From Euryodendron excelsum (lineage: Eukaryota; Streptophyta; Magnoliopsida; Ericales; Pentaphylacaceae), in the NCBI GenBank assembly GCA_033060915.1, contig CM065396.1:4511001-4575000 (forward strand): 64,000 bases of DNA, read 5' to 3'. Shown in pieces: positions 22,618 through 34,266 of this stretch. The number at the start of each line of letters is the position of its first letter. Position 1 is the first letter of the stretch. The notes beneath the pieces are model-generated. The model did not search any database. It was not told the origin of the DNA and saw only the letters and a list, made by a program, of their open reading frames with translations. Made by a program: the position numbers and the translations under genes.

Positions 22618-24239
22618 CTTGAAAATCAAATCAAGGTAAAGACATCAATATACTGTGTATGCAATTTGAAAGAAAAAAAGTATAGAAAAAGGAAAAGAAA
22701 TGAAAGAAAAGAATGATGCAGATCTCATTCCCCTACCCTTGGCAGAGTCTACTCTATCATATTTCTCAATTTTCAACTTTTCTAAAAAAAAAAAAACAAA
22801 AGAGAGTCTATTTCAAAAAATCAATTCTTAAGATTTTCAAACTTTTTCCAAAAAGTCTATTTCAAAGTCAATTTCAAAATCAAATCTAAAAGTTTTACTC
22901 AAATTCATTTTCAAAGGGTTTTTATACTTTTTCTTCACAAGTGTTATCCCAAGTCCAATTTCAAAGGTTTTTCTAAGCGTTTCCTTCAAAACGTTTTATT
23001 CTAAGACGCCTTCCCCCCCCCCCCCCCCCCCGGCGAGTTTCTCGAAGTCTTTTCTACCAAAAAAACTCCATCCTCGGAGGTTTTAATCTTTTTTTCCTTC
23101 AACAATACCTCATTTCAAGAAATTTCTACCTCTTTTTCATTTTGGAAAAAAGTTGATCGAGTCTCATTGGTAAATAGTCCCTACAATGCCCAAAACTCCG
23201 CAATAGACCCCAAACTGTGCACCCCACAGTATCACAAGCACATGTCATGGACAAACAGAAAACAATGTTGGCACATTCTCAAAATTTTTGAATTTTTTAA
23301 CAAACGTTCTATTTTCCAAAAATCCAAGGGTTTTCAAAACTTTTGCAAAAAATTTTGATAATTCTTCAAATATTTTCTAAAATATTTCCATATTTTTCTA
23401 AATACCAAACATAAATAATTCAATTGATTTTTCAATTTTCTTAATTTTTCAAGCATTTTTCTATTTTTTGAAAAATTAAAAATTCAAAAAGTTCTCAGAA
23501 AATCATGAAACTTCCCATGATTGTTCAACATATTTTTCTAAAACACATGGTACAAAATTTTGGCAAGAAAACCCAACACCTAAGGCTATAAGAGCAAATC
23601 CCTGATTTCTACAAAAACCCTTTTTACATGAACATGCGAGACTACTCAAACTCAATCAAACGGGTATCAAAATGCAGAAACAACTCCATCAAAGTGTTCA
23701 AAGCACATCAAAACATTGATTTCGACTATTTACACAACTCAAACGGAGTTCTATACATCAAGATCAACGCAAAACAAAAAAAACTCACATCTTCGAGTTC
23801 TCTGGCAAAATCTTCTTCTCCAATAACAATTTCGGCAACGGTGACTACTTCTAGGGACTCCCTGACATCTCCTCAACTCACCCCTTCAATGCCCAAGAGT
23901 CATTCTATGCAAAAACCTCGAGAAAGGCTCTCAAAACTCAAATATTTTCACAAACTCGTAAGCCCCGAATGAGAGGCTGCGCAGCTTTTAAAACTCCAAT
24001 CCTAGCGCCACTAGCAGTCGCCAAGGCAATATTATGCCTGGCACAACCCCTAGTGGCACCATATGCCAGTTTTGGGCAAGTTTCACCTTTTGCCTGCCAA
24101 AATCATATTTTAAATGCCCCTTTGGGGTAATTTGCCATTTTCAAGCTCCAATCCTCGAAAACTTCTAATTCCAATCCCTCCGATAGCCCCGCGGTCAACA
24201 TGAGACTCTTACTTTATCGTTTTCTTCCTTCGACAAGCA
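22618..24239 (+). other. F1 internal region between antisense ORF and polypurine tract
   Basis: T-rich internal sequence, part of it (22790-23160) homologous to the region before LTR B. It contains 19 consecutive C at 23013-23031. From about 23560 to 24000 composition is more ordinary, with no ORF that I trust on either strand. A block at 24001-24060 carries AGCGCCACTAGCAGTCGCC and CCTAGTGGCACC, resembling the U3 palindromes. On the minus strand this block precedes TTTTAAAA (23987-23994) and a TTATAG at about 23588, so it could promote the antisense ORF; that is inference. Confidence 0.6.
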
Positions 24240-24259
24240 AAGACAAAAAGAGGGGCAGC
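24240..24259 (+). other. Polypurine tract before LTR D
   Basis: The purine-rich run AGACAAAAAGAGGGGCAGC ends at 24259 and is followed directly by the LTR start TATAAACCCCCC. Confidence 0.85.
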
Positions 24260-27200
24260 TATAAACCCCCCATTTTTGCCCAACCAAACTCACATTCAAG
24301 CCCAAATCAGCTTTTCGAACTCAATCCAGGCAATCAACCATTTCATGGGACTACTAGGCCCAACAGAGGTAAAATGACCAAAATGCCCTTGAAGCATTGC
24401 TCAGTCCAATTCCAGTTAGCACGTCTTCCTAAAGACGATATGTCCATAATTCAACCTCAATTCTAGTTTCAATTCTAGTACAGACCAATCAAGCTCAATT
24501 TGGCATATTTTTCGAGAAAGTCAATCTTTCAGACAATAAGTTCATCTTACGTGGCACATTTACCGAGAAAGCATAAAATAGCTCAAAAAAATAAGTCCCT
24601 TCACACCCGTCAACTAGGACAGAACCCAAGCCCCCAAGATGATAAACTGGTTCACTTTCGGCGCCTGCTAGCCCTCCAATGTAGAATGTTTGCTATTTAG
24701 CACGTCTTTTGAAAAAATTGATCCCTCAGGTGATAAGACCATTCAACAGCTTTCCGAGATCAAACAATCTTAGGAAGGAACGCACACCGCCAGAGTGATA
24801 AAAACACTCACAAACATCGCAACCATCAGAGTGACGGAAACACTCCCAAACAGGTCAACAACGAGAATGCCAACACCCCATGTTATGGGACTAAACACAC
24901 CTCTTGGCCGTGACATGCTTACTAGAGGATAGGATACTTTTGGAAAACAACTCATCACACATCGTCAGAGTGACGGAAACACTCAAAACCCCGGTCAACA
25001 CCAGTGTTTGTTAGCACATTCTGGTAAAAAATAACCAAACTGCCCCTTGGGCCCTACCAGCACGCTGGGTATTAAATCGATTACCTTCTGAGGATGCTTC
25101 TAATAGTATTTTTAACCTTCCAGTACCTTTCTGGACCATTCTGAGACCATTTCAGTAAATCCAACGCTAAATGACTATTTTGCCCTTAGTGGGCCGGTTG
25201 CCTTTTCTAACCACATCGGCTCTGGGTATCAAACTGAAAATCCCTCCAAACACTCTTAATAGTGTTTTCAACCTTCAAGCCTTCTCATAAACCACTCTAG
25301 GTCGATCCCCGTGTTCTCCATGTTCAAATTACCGTTTTGGTCTTGGGGGGCCGATCGCTCTTTTCAACTACTCCGGCTCTGGTTATCAAGTTGTTTACCT
25401 TTGGGACACTCTTTCAAGGGTTCCCATCCATTCCCAGCTAAGTCTAGTTACTTGGAACCTTTCGAGTCATTCTTAAACTTTCTGAAGTCACTCCTAGTGA
25501 AGCCAGATCAAAAATTGTGTGGTAGTCACTAAGACAGGCACCCAAATCTTCTGCCTTGCATCACAAGGATCAAAAATCTATTTCTTACCACTACAAAAAC
25601 TTGTCTAAAATCTTAGTGGCACTAAGCCAAAAATTGGCGCCACTGTAATAGGTGTCAGTCACTATATCAGTGGCCTATAAATACAGGCTACCCCATGCGT
25701 ATTTTGGGTCAGCAAAATCACTCCATAAACTCTGCCTCTTTAAAAAAAGAGCCCAAATTCCCTTAAAACCCTAATTCTCTCAAGCCCTCTCTAACCCTAG
25801 TCTCCATACAATCTATATACTTAAGTTCTTACTTCCAAGCATCCATTGAAGATCAAGTGCTACACACTCAGAACTTTCAAAGTTCAAGCAAAGTCCACCA
25901 TCAAAGCATCTAAGTAAAGAGAAAACAAGGTAGAATCCCCCTATCTCTCTTCTCTTTCCTAATCCACTTGGGTTTCTTTCTATTTTAATCCCCATCTTCT
26001 ACCTGCTCTTCTTGCATGCTTGAAACAAGAGACCTCCCAGTTCATGCCTACGAAGGCCTTGGAGAGAATCACCGTGTCAGGAATTTTCTTTGAGTTCCAC
26101 CTAAGATGGTGTGGGTCTGGCCCCCTTGGTTGTGTGGTGAAGCCTAACCTTGTACGTTTATGTCCTTATTGCTTTGTTGCTATCATAATCATGCATTCAA
26201 AGGTGTTTTCAAACTTATAATAAAAGTTGCTTTCAAAACTTGTATTCCAAACCTTTTCCTTCAAAGTTGTTTTAAAAACCACAACTCTAGGATGATTCTA
26301 ACCATTCCATGGTTAGGGTTATTTTAGGAAAGTGTTATATTCAATATGACCATCAAGGTCCAAATTTGAGTTCAAGTCTTAAATTGTTTTTCAAGAAATC
26401 ACAACTCTAAGGTGATTCTAGCCATTCCATAGTTAGGGTTGTTTTAGAAAAGTGTTACATTCAATGAAACCATCAAAATCCATATTAGGGTTTCAAACCC
26501 TAGTTATTGTCAAAATCATAACCCTAGAATGGTTCTAGTCTTCGCATTATTACAATCATTTTAGAAAAGTGAGATATTTAAGAAATTTTCAAAAGTCTAT
26601 ATTTAAGCCTTTCTAAAATTGTTTTACAAATCCACTTCCTAAAATTCTTCTCTAAGATTTACTTTCCAAAAACTCTTTGTCTTGAAGTTCAAGTCAAAAC
26701 ACTAGAGCCCATGTTTAGGAAACCCTAGGTTCCTCACATAAAATCATACCTTTCTATTTGCATCAAATCTTTTTTCAAATAGGAAATCAAATCAAATCAT
26801 CTATTTATGAGAATAAAATCTAATTTTCTATTTTAGCAAATAGAGATCAAATCTTTCCTAATTTTAAACTTTCAAATCTTTTCGAATTCTAATTTCTCCT
26901 AATGTCAATCATTCCTAATTTCAAAAATTTTGAAAAGCAAAACTTTCTTTTTTCAATTGAAATCCAATCATTCCAATTCAAATGCATTGCATAAACTTGA
27001 GGTCCTAAGATTACTTAAATCCCTAGTTACCTCAAACCTAGATCAAACCTTTTTCAAACTCAACTTTTCAAATTCAATGTTTCTAAATTCAAACCTTTCT
27101 TAATTCAACCCTTACTTAAATCAAATATTTCTTAAATCAGGTCATTCCTAAAATAGAAACTTTCCTAAAATAGAATTGTCCTAATTAGAAACTTTTCTAA

Positions 27201-28222
27201 TTTGAAACTTTCTTAATTCGAAACTTTCTGAAATCAAGCTTTTCCAAAATCAAACTTTTCAAGTGCATGTTTAAACCCTAGGTCCTAGGATGCCGAAGCC
27301 CTAGTTCTACCCCAAACCTTAAGTTAGAAAACTTCAACTCTTTTCTAAACTAAAATTGTTTTCAAACCCCAATTCAAGTCAAGATGATTTCAAAACTCAA
27401 TTCAATTTTTCCAAAATAAGTCCAAGGTCTACTTCAAAGTTCAATTTCAAATCTTCTAATCAAAGTTCAAATCCAACCCTTTTCAAGTCAAACTTTTTAA
27501 AGGACCCAAAGTGTTTATTTTCAATAGAACCACGAGTCCGAACTACGACTGACCTAATTCCCAACAAAAGGATATGTAGGTAACCCTCATGGGCGTGGTC
27601 ACAACCTCTTTTTTAAAATTCTAATTCCCTTGTTCAAAATCTTTCTTTAAATTCTTTTTATGCACTTGCATATCAAGCATCATATCATCCCTAAAGTGAT
27701 GGCTCAAACTTCTTTCCAAAATTCTTAAAGTGGATATAAGTGGACATTGGATAATTGAATATTCTAAATAAGTGAACTTATGGTGAAAAGACATGTTGGT
27801 ACTACAAGAGCGAGATACAGTGATAGCCTAGTGTATCTTCCCTATACGTAACCAACCTCTAAACTTAGAATCACTGTTTTTGAAAAACCAAAATGGAGTT
27901 ACTTTCAAAAAGGGCTTAAATCTTTCTAAAGGTTGCCAAACAACCTGTTTTCTCCACACAAAAAACCCTCCTAAGGAAGTTTTTCAAAAACTTTTTAAAA
28001 ACCTTAAGTTTATGTCTTCGGACTCTACTTAGTTTTAGGTGACCTAACTCACCTTAACAAAGTTAGGTGGTGACTCCAAACTTTTTTCTAAAAGCCCTTA
28101 TTCAAATAGATTTCTAGTTCAAATCTAGTCGCACTCATCCTTTTAGGAGAATGAGTTCTAACAAGAGAGTACTGTGTGTTTTTCATATCTCATCTCGAGG
28201 TGCAAAAAATAGGGGCGCGACA
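24260..28222 (+). repeat. F1 LTR copy D (3' LTR, plus strand)
   Basis: It starts TATAAACCCCCC after the polypurine tract and ends GGGGCGCGACA at 28222, 3963 bp in all. Features are U3 modules, TTGGCGCCACT (25634) upstream of TATAAATA (25676), the leader block (about 26007-26170), an A/T-rich portion, a degenerate TATGTAGGTAACC box (27573) and the terminal block with AGAATGAGTTCTAAC. A short frame beginning ATG at 26044 is shared with LTR H. Fragment E follows directly. Confidence 0.85.
25676..25683 (+). promoter_or_regulatory. TATA box of LTR D
   Basis: TATAAATA followed by CAGGCTACCCC. The motif TTGGCGCC lies at 25634-25641, about 35 bp upstream. Confidence 0.75.
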
Positions 28223-30260
28223 CTTGTTTCCAAAAATTGCATAACTCTCTTGAATTACTTTCAAAAAGCTCCACGCATAATCATAAGATTTTCAAATCCA
28301 ATCTTTCCTTTTTCAAATCAAATCTTTCCGTTGTAAATTCAAATCTTTCCTTTTTTTTATTTCAAATCAAATATTCTATTTTTGTAAATGAAATCAAATC
28401 TTCTATTTTTGAAAACAAAATCCAATCTTCTGTTTTTAAAAACAAGATTCAATCTTCCATTTTTGGAAATAAAATCTAATCCTTTATTTTTGGAAACAAA
28501 ATTGAAACTTTTCAAATATAAAACTTGCCTTTTTCAAAACTATCCTAAAATAAAAGTTTTCTTTTCAAAACTTTCCTTTTTCAAAACTTTTCAAAAATAA
28601 AACTTTCTTTTTTAACTAAAAATCATATATTTCCATATTGCATCAAACCAAATCTTTTTCATTTCAAGATCCTTCCTAAACCCTAGGTTACTTGCATCCA
28701 AAGTCACTTCCAACCCTAGGTTACCCGAACCCTAGAGGTCAACCTAACCCTAGGTCAACATAACCCTAAGTGGTCCAACCCTAGGTCAACCTAACCTTAG
28801 TTGGCCCAACCCTTGGTCAATCTAACCCTAGATTACCATAACCCTAGTTTACCTAACCAAGGTTAGGTGGCTTCAAGATTTTAACTCTACCTTTTTCAAC
28901 CCAAAAATGTTTTAAAAAGCTCTTTCAAATTTATCTCAATCTGAAATTGCAAGACACTTACCATTTTTCAAAAATTATTTCTAAAATGGCTTCAAAAACT
29001 CATAACCCTAAGGCAATCCTAACCCATTCTTGGTTAGAGCTTCCTAAGGAAAGTAATACATCAAATGAAACCTATAAGGTTCACATTAGGGTTTCAAACC
29101 CTAAATGTTTTACAAAACCTTTTTTCAAAAACCATTTTCAAACATCACACTCTTAAAGCAATCCTAAGTCTTCCTATTGTTAGGGTTATTCAAGGTAAAG
29201 TGAGATATGCAAACAAGGGTTCCATATCCCTAAAGTCCAAAACCCTAAGGAAAGTGTCCAGCCCCTTTTCCTAAAATGTTTTTCAAAACTCATAGCCTTG
29301 AAAGAGTTTAGTTCCCACATAGTTAATGTCTCAAAGGCAGTGGAACATCAACATGCCTTTCCCAAGGTACATAAAAAAATGTTTCCAAAAACCTTTTCAA
29401 GACATGTTCACAAGAGCTTTTACAAGTCAAAACCCTACCTTCAAATACTTTCAAGTTTTGTTCATAAAAACACTCCAATATCTAATTTCAAATCAAAATT
29501 CTCTTGAGTTTAAGTTTTAAAACATTCTAAGACTCCTACGAGTCTCTTTTCAATCGAACTCTTGTCCAAACTACGACTGACCTGATTCTTGTCAAACGAG
29601 GTACGTAGGCAACCTTCATAAGTGTAGCTATAACCCTTTTTCAAGCCCAAATACCCCTTTTCAAAATCCAACCTCAATTTCTTTCAAACTCTTTTCAAAA
29701 CTTGCATCAAGCATCATTCATACATCCAAAAGTGATGACAAAATTCATTTTTTAAAATATTTTTAAAGTGGACATAAATCGACATTTAGAAATCGGAGAT
29801 TCAATTGAGTGAATATAGGGTGATAGGACAAGTAGGTACCACAAGGATGGGGAAGGGTGATAGTCTTCAGTCATCTTCCCAACACATAACCAACTTCCGA
29901 TCCTAGAATCACTATTTTCAAATACCAAAACAGAGTCATTTTCAAAAAGGGCTTAAACATTCTCCAAAGATTGCCAATCAACCTGTTTTCCCTCTTGAGG
30001 ACGTTTTTCCAATTATTTTCAAAAATCCTAAGTTTAGTCCTCGGGCTTCACTTAGTTTTAGGTGATTTAACATATCTTTAATCATGTTAGGTGGCGACTC
30101 CAAACATTTTTCTAAAAGCTCTTCATCAAATTAATTTTAAGTTCAAAACCTGTCGCACTTGTCCTTCTTAGGAGGGTAAGTTCTAACACGACAAAGCACC
30201 ATGGTTCTCCTCCTCTGGGTCGCAAAGACCTAGCAAGGCCAAACAAATTAGGGCACGACA
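28223..30260 (+). repeat. F1-like LTR fragment E (3' half of an LTR)
   Basis: It follows LTR D without a gap and lacks U3 and a TATA box. It holds a GGTCAAC-rich stretch (28735-28830), TTAGGGTT-type motifs, the TACGTAGGCAACC box (29602) and the usual terminal block, ending GGGCACGACA at 30260. Its middle is closer to fragment J than to LTR D, so it derives from a subfamily. Probably it is the remainder of an older LTR into which the element ending in D inserted. Confidence 0.75.
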
Positions 30261-30965
30261 CTGAGATGATGTCATAAGAGTCAGACCGGGATGCAGTCAC
30301 CTAGACTCCAGTTTAAGATGATCAAAGATGAGAGATCTCTGAGATGATATCATCGGAGTCAAACCGAGATGTGGTTGCCTTGACTCTGGTTTAAGGTGAT
30401 CAAAGATGAGAGATCTCCAAGATAGTGTCATCGAAGTTGGACTAGGACGGGGACGCCTAGACACCAGTTTAAGGTGATTAGAGATGAGAGATCTCTGAGA
30501 TAATGTCATCGGAGTCAGACCGGGACGGGGTCGCCTAGACTCCGATTTAAGGTGATCAGAGATGAGAGATCTCTGAGATGAAATCATCAGAGTCGAACCA
30601 AGATACGGTCGTCTAGACTCCAGTTGAAGGTGATTAGAGATGAGAGTCAGACCGAGACATGGTTGCCTAGACTCCAATTTAAGCTGATCGGAAATGAGAG
30701 ATCTCTGAGATGATGTCATCAAAGTTGGACTGGGATGTGGTCTCCTAGACTCCGGTTTAAGGTGATCGGGGATGAGAGATCTCTGAGATGATGTCATCAA
30801 AGTCAGACCTGGACGTGGTCTCCTAGACTCTGATTTAAGGTGATGAGAGATCTCAGAGATGATGTCATCAGAGTCGGACCGGGATGCGGTCACCTGGACT
30901 CCAGTTTAAGGTGATCAGAAATGAGAGATCTCCGAGATAATGTCATCAGATTCGAACGGGGATGC
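30261..30965 (-). repeat. F3 LTR fragment, minus strand, left of F2 (78-bp tandem repeats)
   Basis: About nine diverged units of 78 bp (two of them shortened), typified by GATGTCATCAGAGTCGGACC and GATGAGAGATCTCTGAGATG. It continues across the inserted element F2 into 41285-42029, so both pieces are one F3 LTR. Because 78 is divisible by three, a 198-codon frame stays open on the minus strand (30893-30297) with a 26-residue period; I treat it as an artefact. Confidence 0.85.
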
Positions 30966-33058
30966 TGTGAGACCCTATCTTACTTAGCATTGCATTTACC
31001 TTAAATGCATGATAATAGAGCATGATTACCTTAGTCAAGGAGCTTGATTAGCATATTTTAACGAGAGCATGTCATACGAGAATTGATTTATTTTAAGCAA
31101 GATTAATTAGTTTAATTTTAATTAATTAGCTTAATTAATCTCCATGCTTACCTTATGGCTAATGATGATTAATTTTCCTAAACATGTTTAATTATGTTAA
31201 TGAGGTGGATTAGTGAGGAGAGTGGTGAAGCAAAGAGTTGTAAGGTGGGAGGTTCAACCTCAAGCCACCTAAGTGTATCCTTGTGAAGTTTGTGCTTGTG
31301 AGGTGTGTGGTTCATCTAATTAAGGTGTGCTTCATTGCTAGCATGTGTGTGTGACAAGTGTGTATTAAATACATCTTGTATCTATTGCTTGCTTCAAGTC
31401 AAGGGAGGAGAGAGAAAGGAGGAACTTGTGTAGTACCTTGTGTTTGGAAAAAGAGAAAGTGAGAGAAAATAAAAGGAAAGAAGAAAAGATGAGAGGATTA
31501 AATGAGGAGTCGTGTGTTCTTTGATTTGACGTGATGAATCAAAAGATCATGATTGTTTGTATAGGTTTTATTGATTGTTGTATGTAGAGAGACCATTACA
31601 TAATCTTAGAAGTGTGGAATTGAGATCAAGAGTTGGAGATCTCATATTGGAAAGTTAGAACCCTTCATATGTGTATGTTTTGGATGTTGAAGTCTTGTTT
31701 GAAACTTTGGAAACATCATTCTAGTGTTTGGGGGACTTAGGAATGGGTTGGAGTGGTTAAGAGATGACTAAAACTAAGTTTTGGTGGCATTGAGTTCTAA
31801 CCAATGAGAGAAGAAGGCATCGAGGTGAAGTAGGGGCGCCCACTGAAGGGGGCACGCAAGTAAGGCTCCTAGTGGCACGAGCCACTAGGCAGGTGGTGCC
31901 AAGGTGCGCCAAAGGGAAGTTATTAGCCAGGTGCGCCCCAAAGGCGTACTAGCGCAGTCCAGTGGCCCTTGGTGTTTTTTTTGTTTTGTTTTATTTCCTC
32001 TTATCTTTGCATTATAGCTCTACACTAGCATCGGATGGTTTAATACCTATGTTTAAGAGTTAATACTTTCTCATTAAGAGTCTTCCCATGTTAATATAGT
32101 ATCATTTCTTAGTGTTGGTGAGCTATTGGCTTTACATATACATAATTTATTGTTTATACCATTGTAATCTCACAAGTTTGATATGGTGGTGTGTGTATTA
32201 GGTTCGGAAGTGGGTAAAGACACTCCAATTCCACCATAGGAGTGATTCCTCTTGGTACAATAAGTTAAAGTGGGGGATTTAAGATATCCTTACTCTTATT
32301 GAATTGAATGTCTTATTATCGATGTTGGTGTTGGTATTGGATCTATAAGGTGGCATTGTATACATCATACATGGTGAACATAACTTGCATTACACAGCCA
32401 AGGTTAGGTCACGATGAACATTCTTGATAACTTATCAATCTTGGCAAAATTATCAAAAAAGTATGCCTATGTGGTGAAGTGCCTAGGTGGCGAGCCTATG
32501 TTGTGACATTCAATATTGCATCACAAGAGGCAATACATTATATGAGTCATTTCTCATTGATAATGATGGCAAGCATGTGATTATATCATTGAATGGTGGA
32601 TTATCTATTGTTGATTGATTCGGTGTTTATTTAGCATTCGTTCTTTACGAGTTTGATTATCTTAGTGAGCATGTTATCAATAGCTCATGCCCAAACAGGT
32701 TATTTTGCAGGAAAGATGGTGATATCCAGTCCACTACAGTTCATGTTGAGTTGATGAGCTGTGGAGAGCTCTTCTAATTTGAGAGTCCTAAGTCTCGTAT
32801 ATGTGTACACTTGAGTGAGGATGTTTTGGGAGTTTTTTAAAACTCCATCTTGTAAACACTTATGAGTTTTGTTTAGTAGTTTTTTTTATGGATGTATGGT
32901 GATTATGGAATGGTTTTATATATAATGATGTTGTTTATCCTTTATATGATTCTTATTTTTTGGATTGTTATATGGTATCGTTCATAGGTTGGTTACTTAT
33001 GTGATCGCCCTTGCCCTAAGATGGTGTTAATGATGCATGATTAGGAGTGGGCATGACA
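30966..33058 (+). repeat. 5' LTR of F2
   Basis: It starts TGTGAGACCC, ends GGGCATGACA and is 2093 bp long. A TATTAAATA box lies at 31363. A GC-rich patch at 31830-31960 includes the palindrome CCTAGTGGC/GCCACTAGG (31868-31889, 4-bp spacer). It matches the 3' LTR along its length with many substitutions and small indels; I did not compute identity. Confidence 0.9.
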
Positions 33059-33061
33059 GAT

Positions 33062-33073
33062 TGGTATCAGAGC
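33062..33073 (+). other. Primer binding site (tRNA-Met) of F2
   Basis: TGGTATCAGAGC lies three bases after the LTR end. It is the classic sequence complementary to the 3' end of initiator methionine tRNA and primes first-strand synthesis. Confidence 0.93.
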
Positions 33074-33228
33074 TGAGGTTTAAGGCCTAGGTTTAAGACC
33101 GCGGCTACATTATGAAGTTGGTGTCTAAAGTTACAGTCGACTGTAGGGTGTTTTTTGTGTCGGCTTGAGATGATAAGAATATGTGAATCATATAAATTGT
33201 GTGTTAACTCTGAATTGATGCAAAAAGA

Positions 33229-34266
33229 ATGACACATAGAAATCCCCCAAGGGGACTGAAGGAAGAAGCATCATCTGCTCGAGCTAGGAGGCAGGGACAG
33301 TAAGAACAGGGGGAAAGAAATATTCCAGTTGATGCTCAGAATCCACCACATGCTGCAGACAGAGTGGCTAATGTCTTAGTGCAATATATAGAGTATCAGT
33401 CAACAAGACTAACTCCAAGAGCTAGTACTTGGCATGAGCAGTTTATGAAGCTCAATCCACCAAAATTTATTGGGGCAACAGATCCATTGGTAGTAGAGGA
33501 ATGACTAAATAAGTTAGAAGTAATTTTTGAGTAATGACTTCGACTAATGAACAGAAATTGTGTTGGCTGCATTTATGTTGAGAGGGGAGGCTAGAAATTG
33601 GTGAGAAGCTACTAGGCGAATGTTGGATTATCAAGCAGCCGAGATACCTATCACTTGGCATCAATTTGAGGAAGCATTTAATGAACAATACTTTCCTCTC
33701 ATCTATTAGATACCAAAAGGAACAAGAGTTAATTTCTCTAAAGCAAGGAAAGATGTCAATATCTGAGTATGAGGAGCATTTCACAGCACTGTCTCTGTTT
33801 GCACATGATATGGTACGTACTAAAGGAGCTAAGTGTAAAAGATTTTAGCAGAGATTGGAATTGGGATTTGATCTCGAATCTCAGCTCATGACAAGGAATG
33901 CAGATCTAGTAAATAAAGCAAAAATTATAGAATAAGATGTGAAAGAATTATCAGGAAGAATGGACCAATTCAAAAAGGGAAAGTTTAATGTGGGAGTTGA
34001 AACTTTAGAACAAAAGCCATCGAAAGCTACCATGTCTAGTGGACAGGGTTGAGCACAATCCAACCAAAAATCAGAAAGTCTGAGATTGAGAAATCTAAGA
34101 GGCCGAGGACCTTGGGGATCTTTAGTGAGACCTACCGATTTTGAATTTTCTGGTGACAAAAGTTGGGGAATTATTTGTTATAGATGTGGGGCCATGGGAC
34201 GTGTGGTGAGAGACCGTTCAGTATCGAATAGCAAAAAAAGTTATCAACGTGTCCAACCAAGGCACC
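33229..34266 (+). pseudogene. gag of F2, 5' part, broken
   Basis: Gag forms the virus-like particle. ATG at 33229 opens frame 1 about 155 bases after the primer site and reads MTHRNPPRGLK, then QFMKLNPPKF and VVEE, with stops at 33301, 33502 and 33532. Frameshifts follow at about 33540 and 33705. The Retrotrans_gag core is visible as EIPITWHQFEEAFNEQYF, then YQKEQELISLKQGKMSISEY in frame 3, with stops at 33846, 33933 and 34050. The zinc knuckle at 34176 reads CYRCGAMGRVVRDR: the two cysteines remain, but the expected histidine and last cysteine are both arginine (CGT). Solo LTR I interrupts it. Confidence 0.9.

Noticed and set aside
30297..30893. 198-codon minus-strand ORF with repeated SRRPRPGLTLM-like peptide
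   Set aside because: It spans the F3 tandem array; a 78-bp period keeps a 26-residue frame open by arithmetic. Units are diverged and the array sits inside an LTR.
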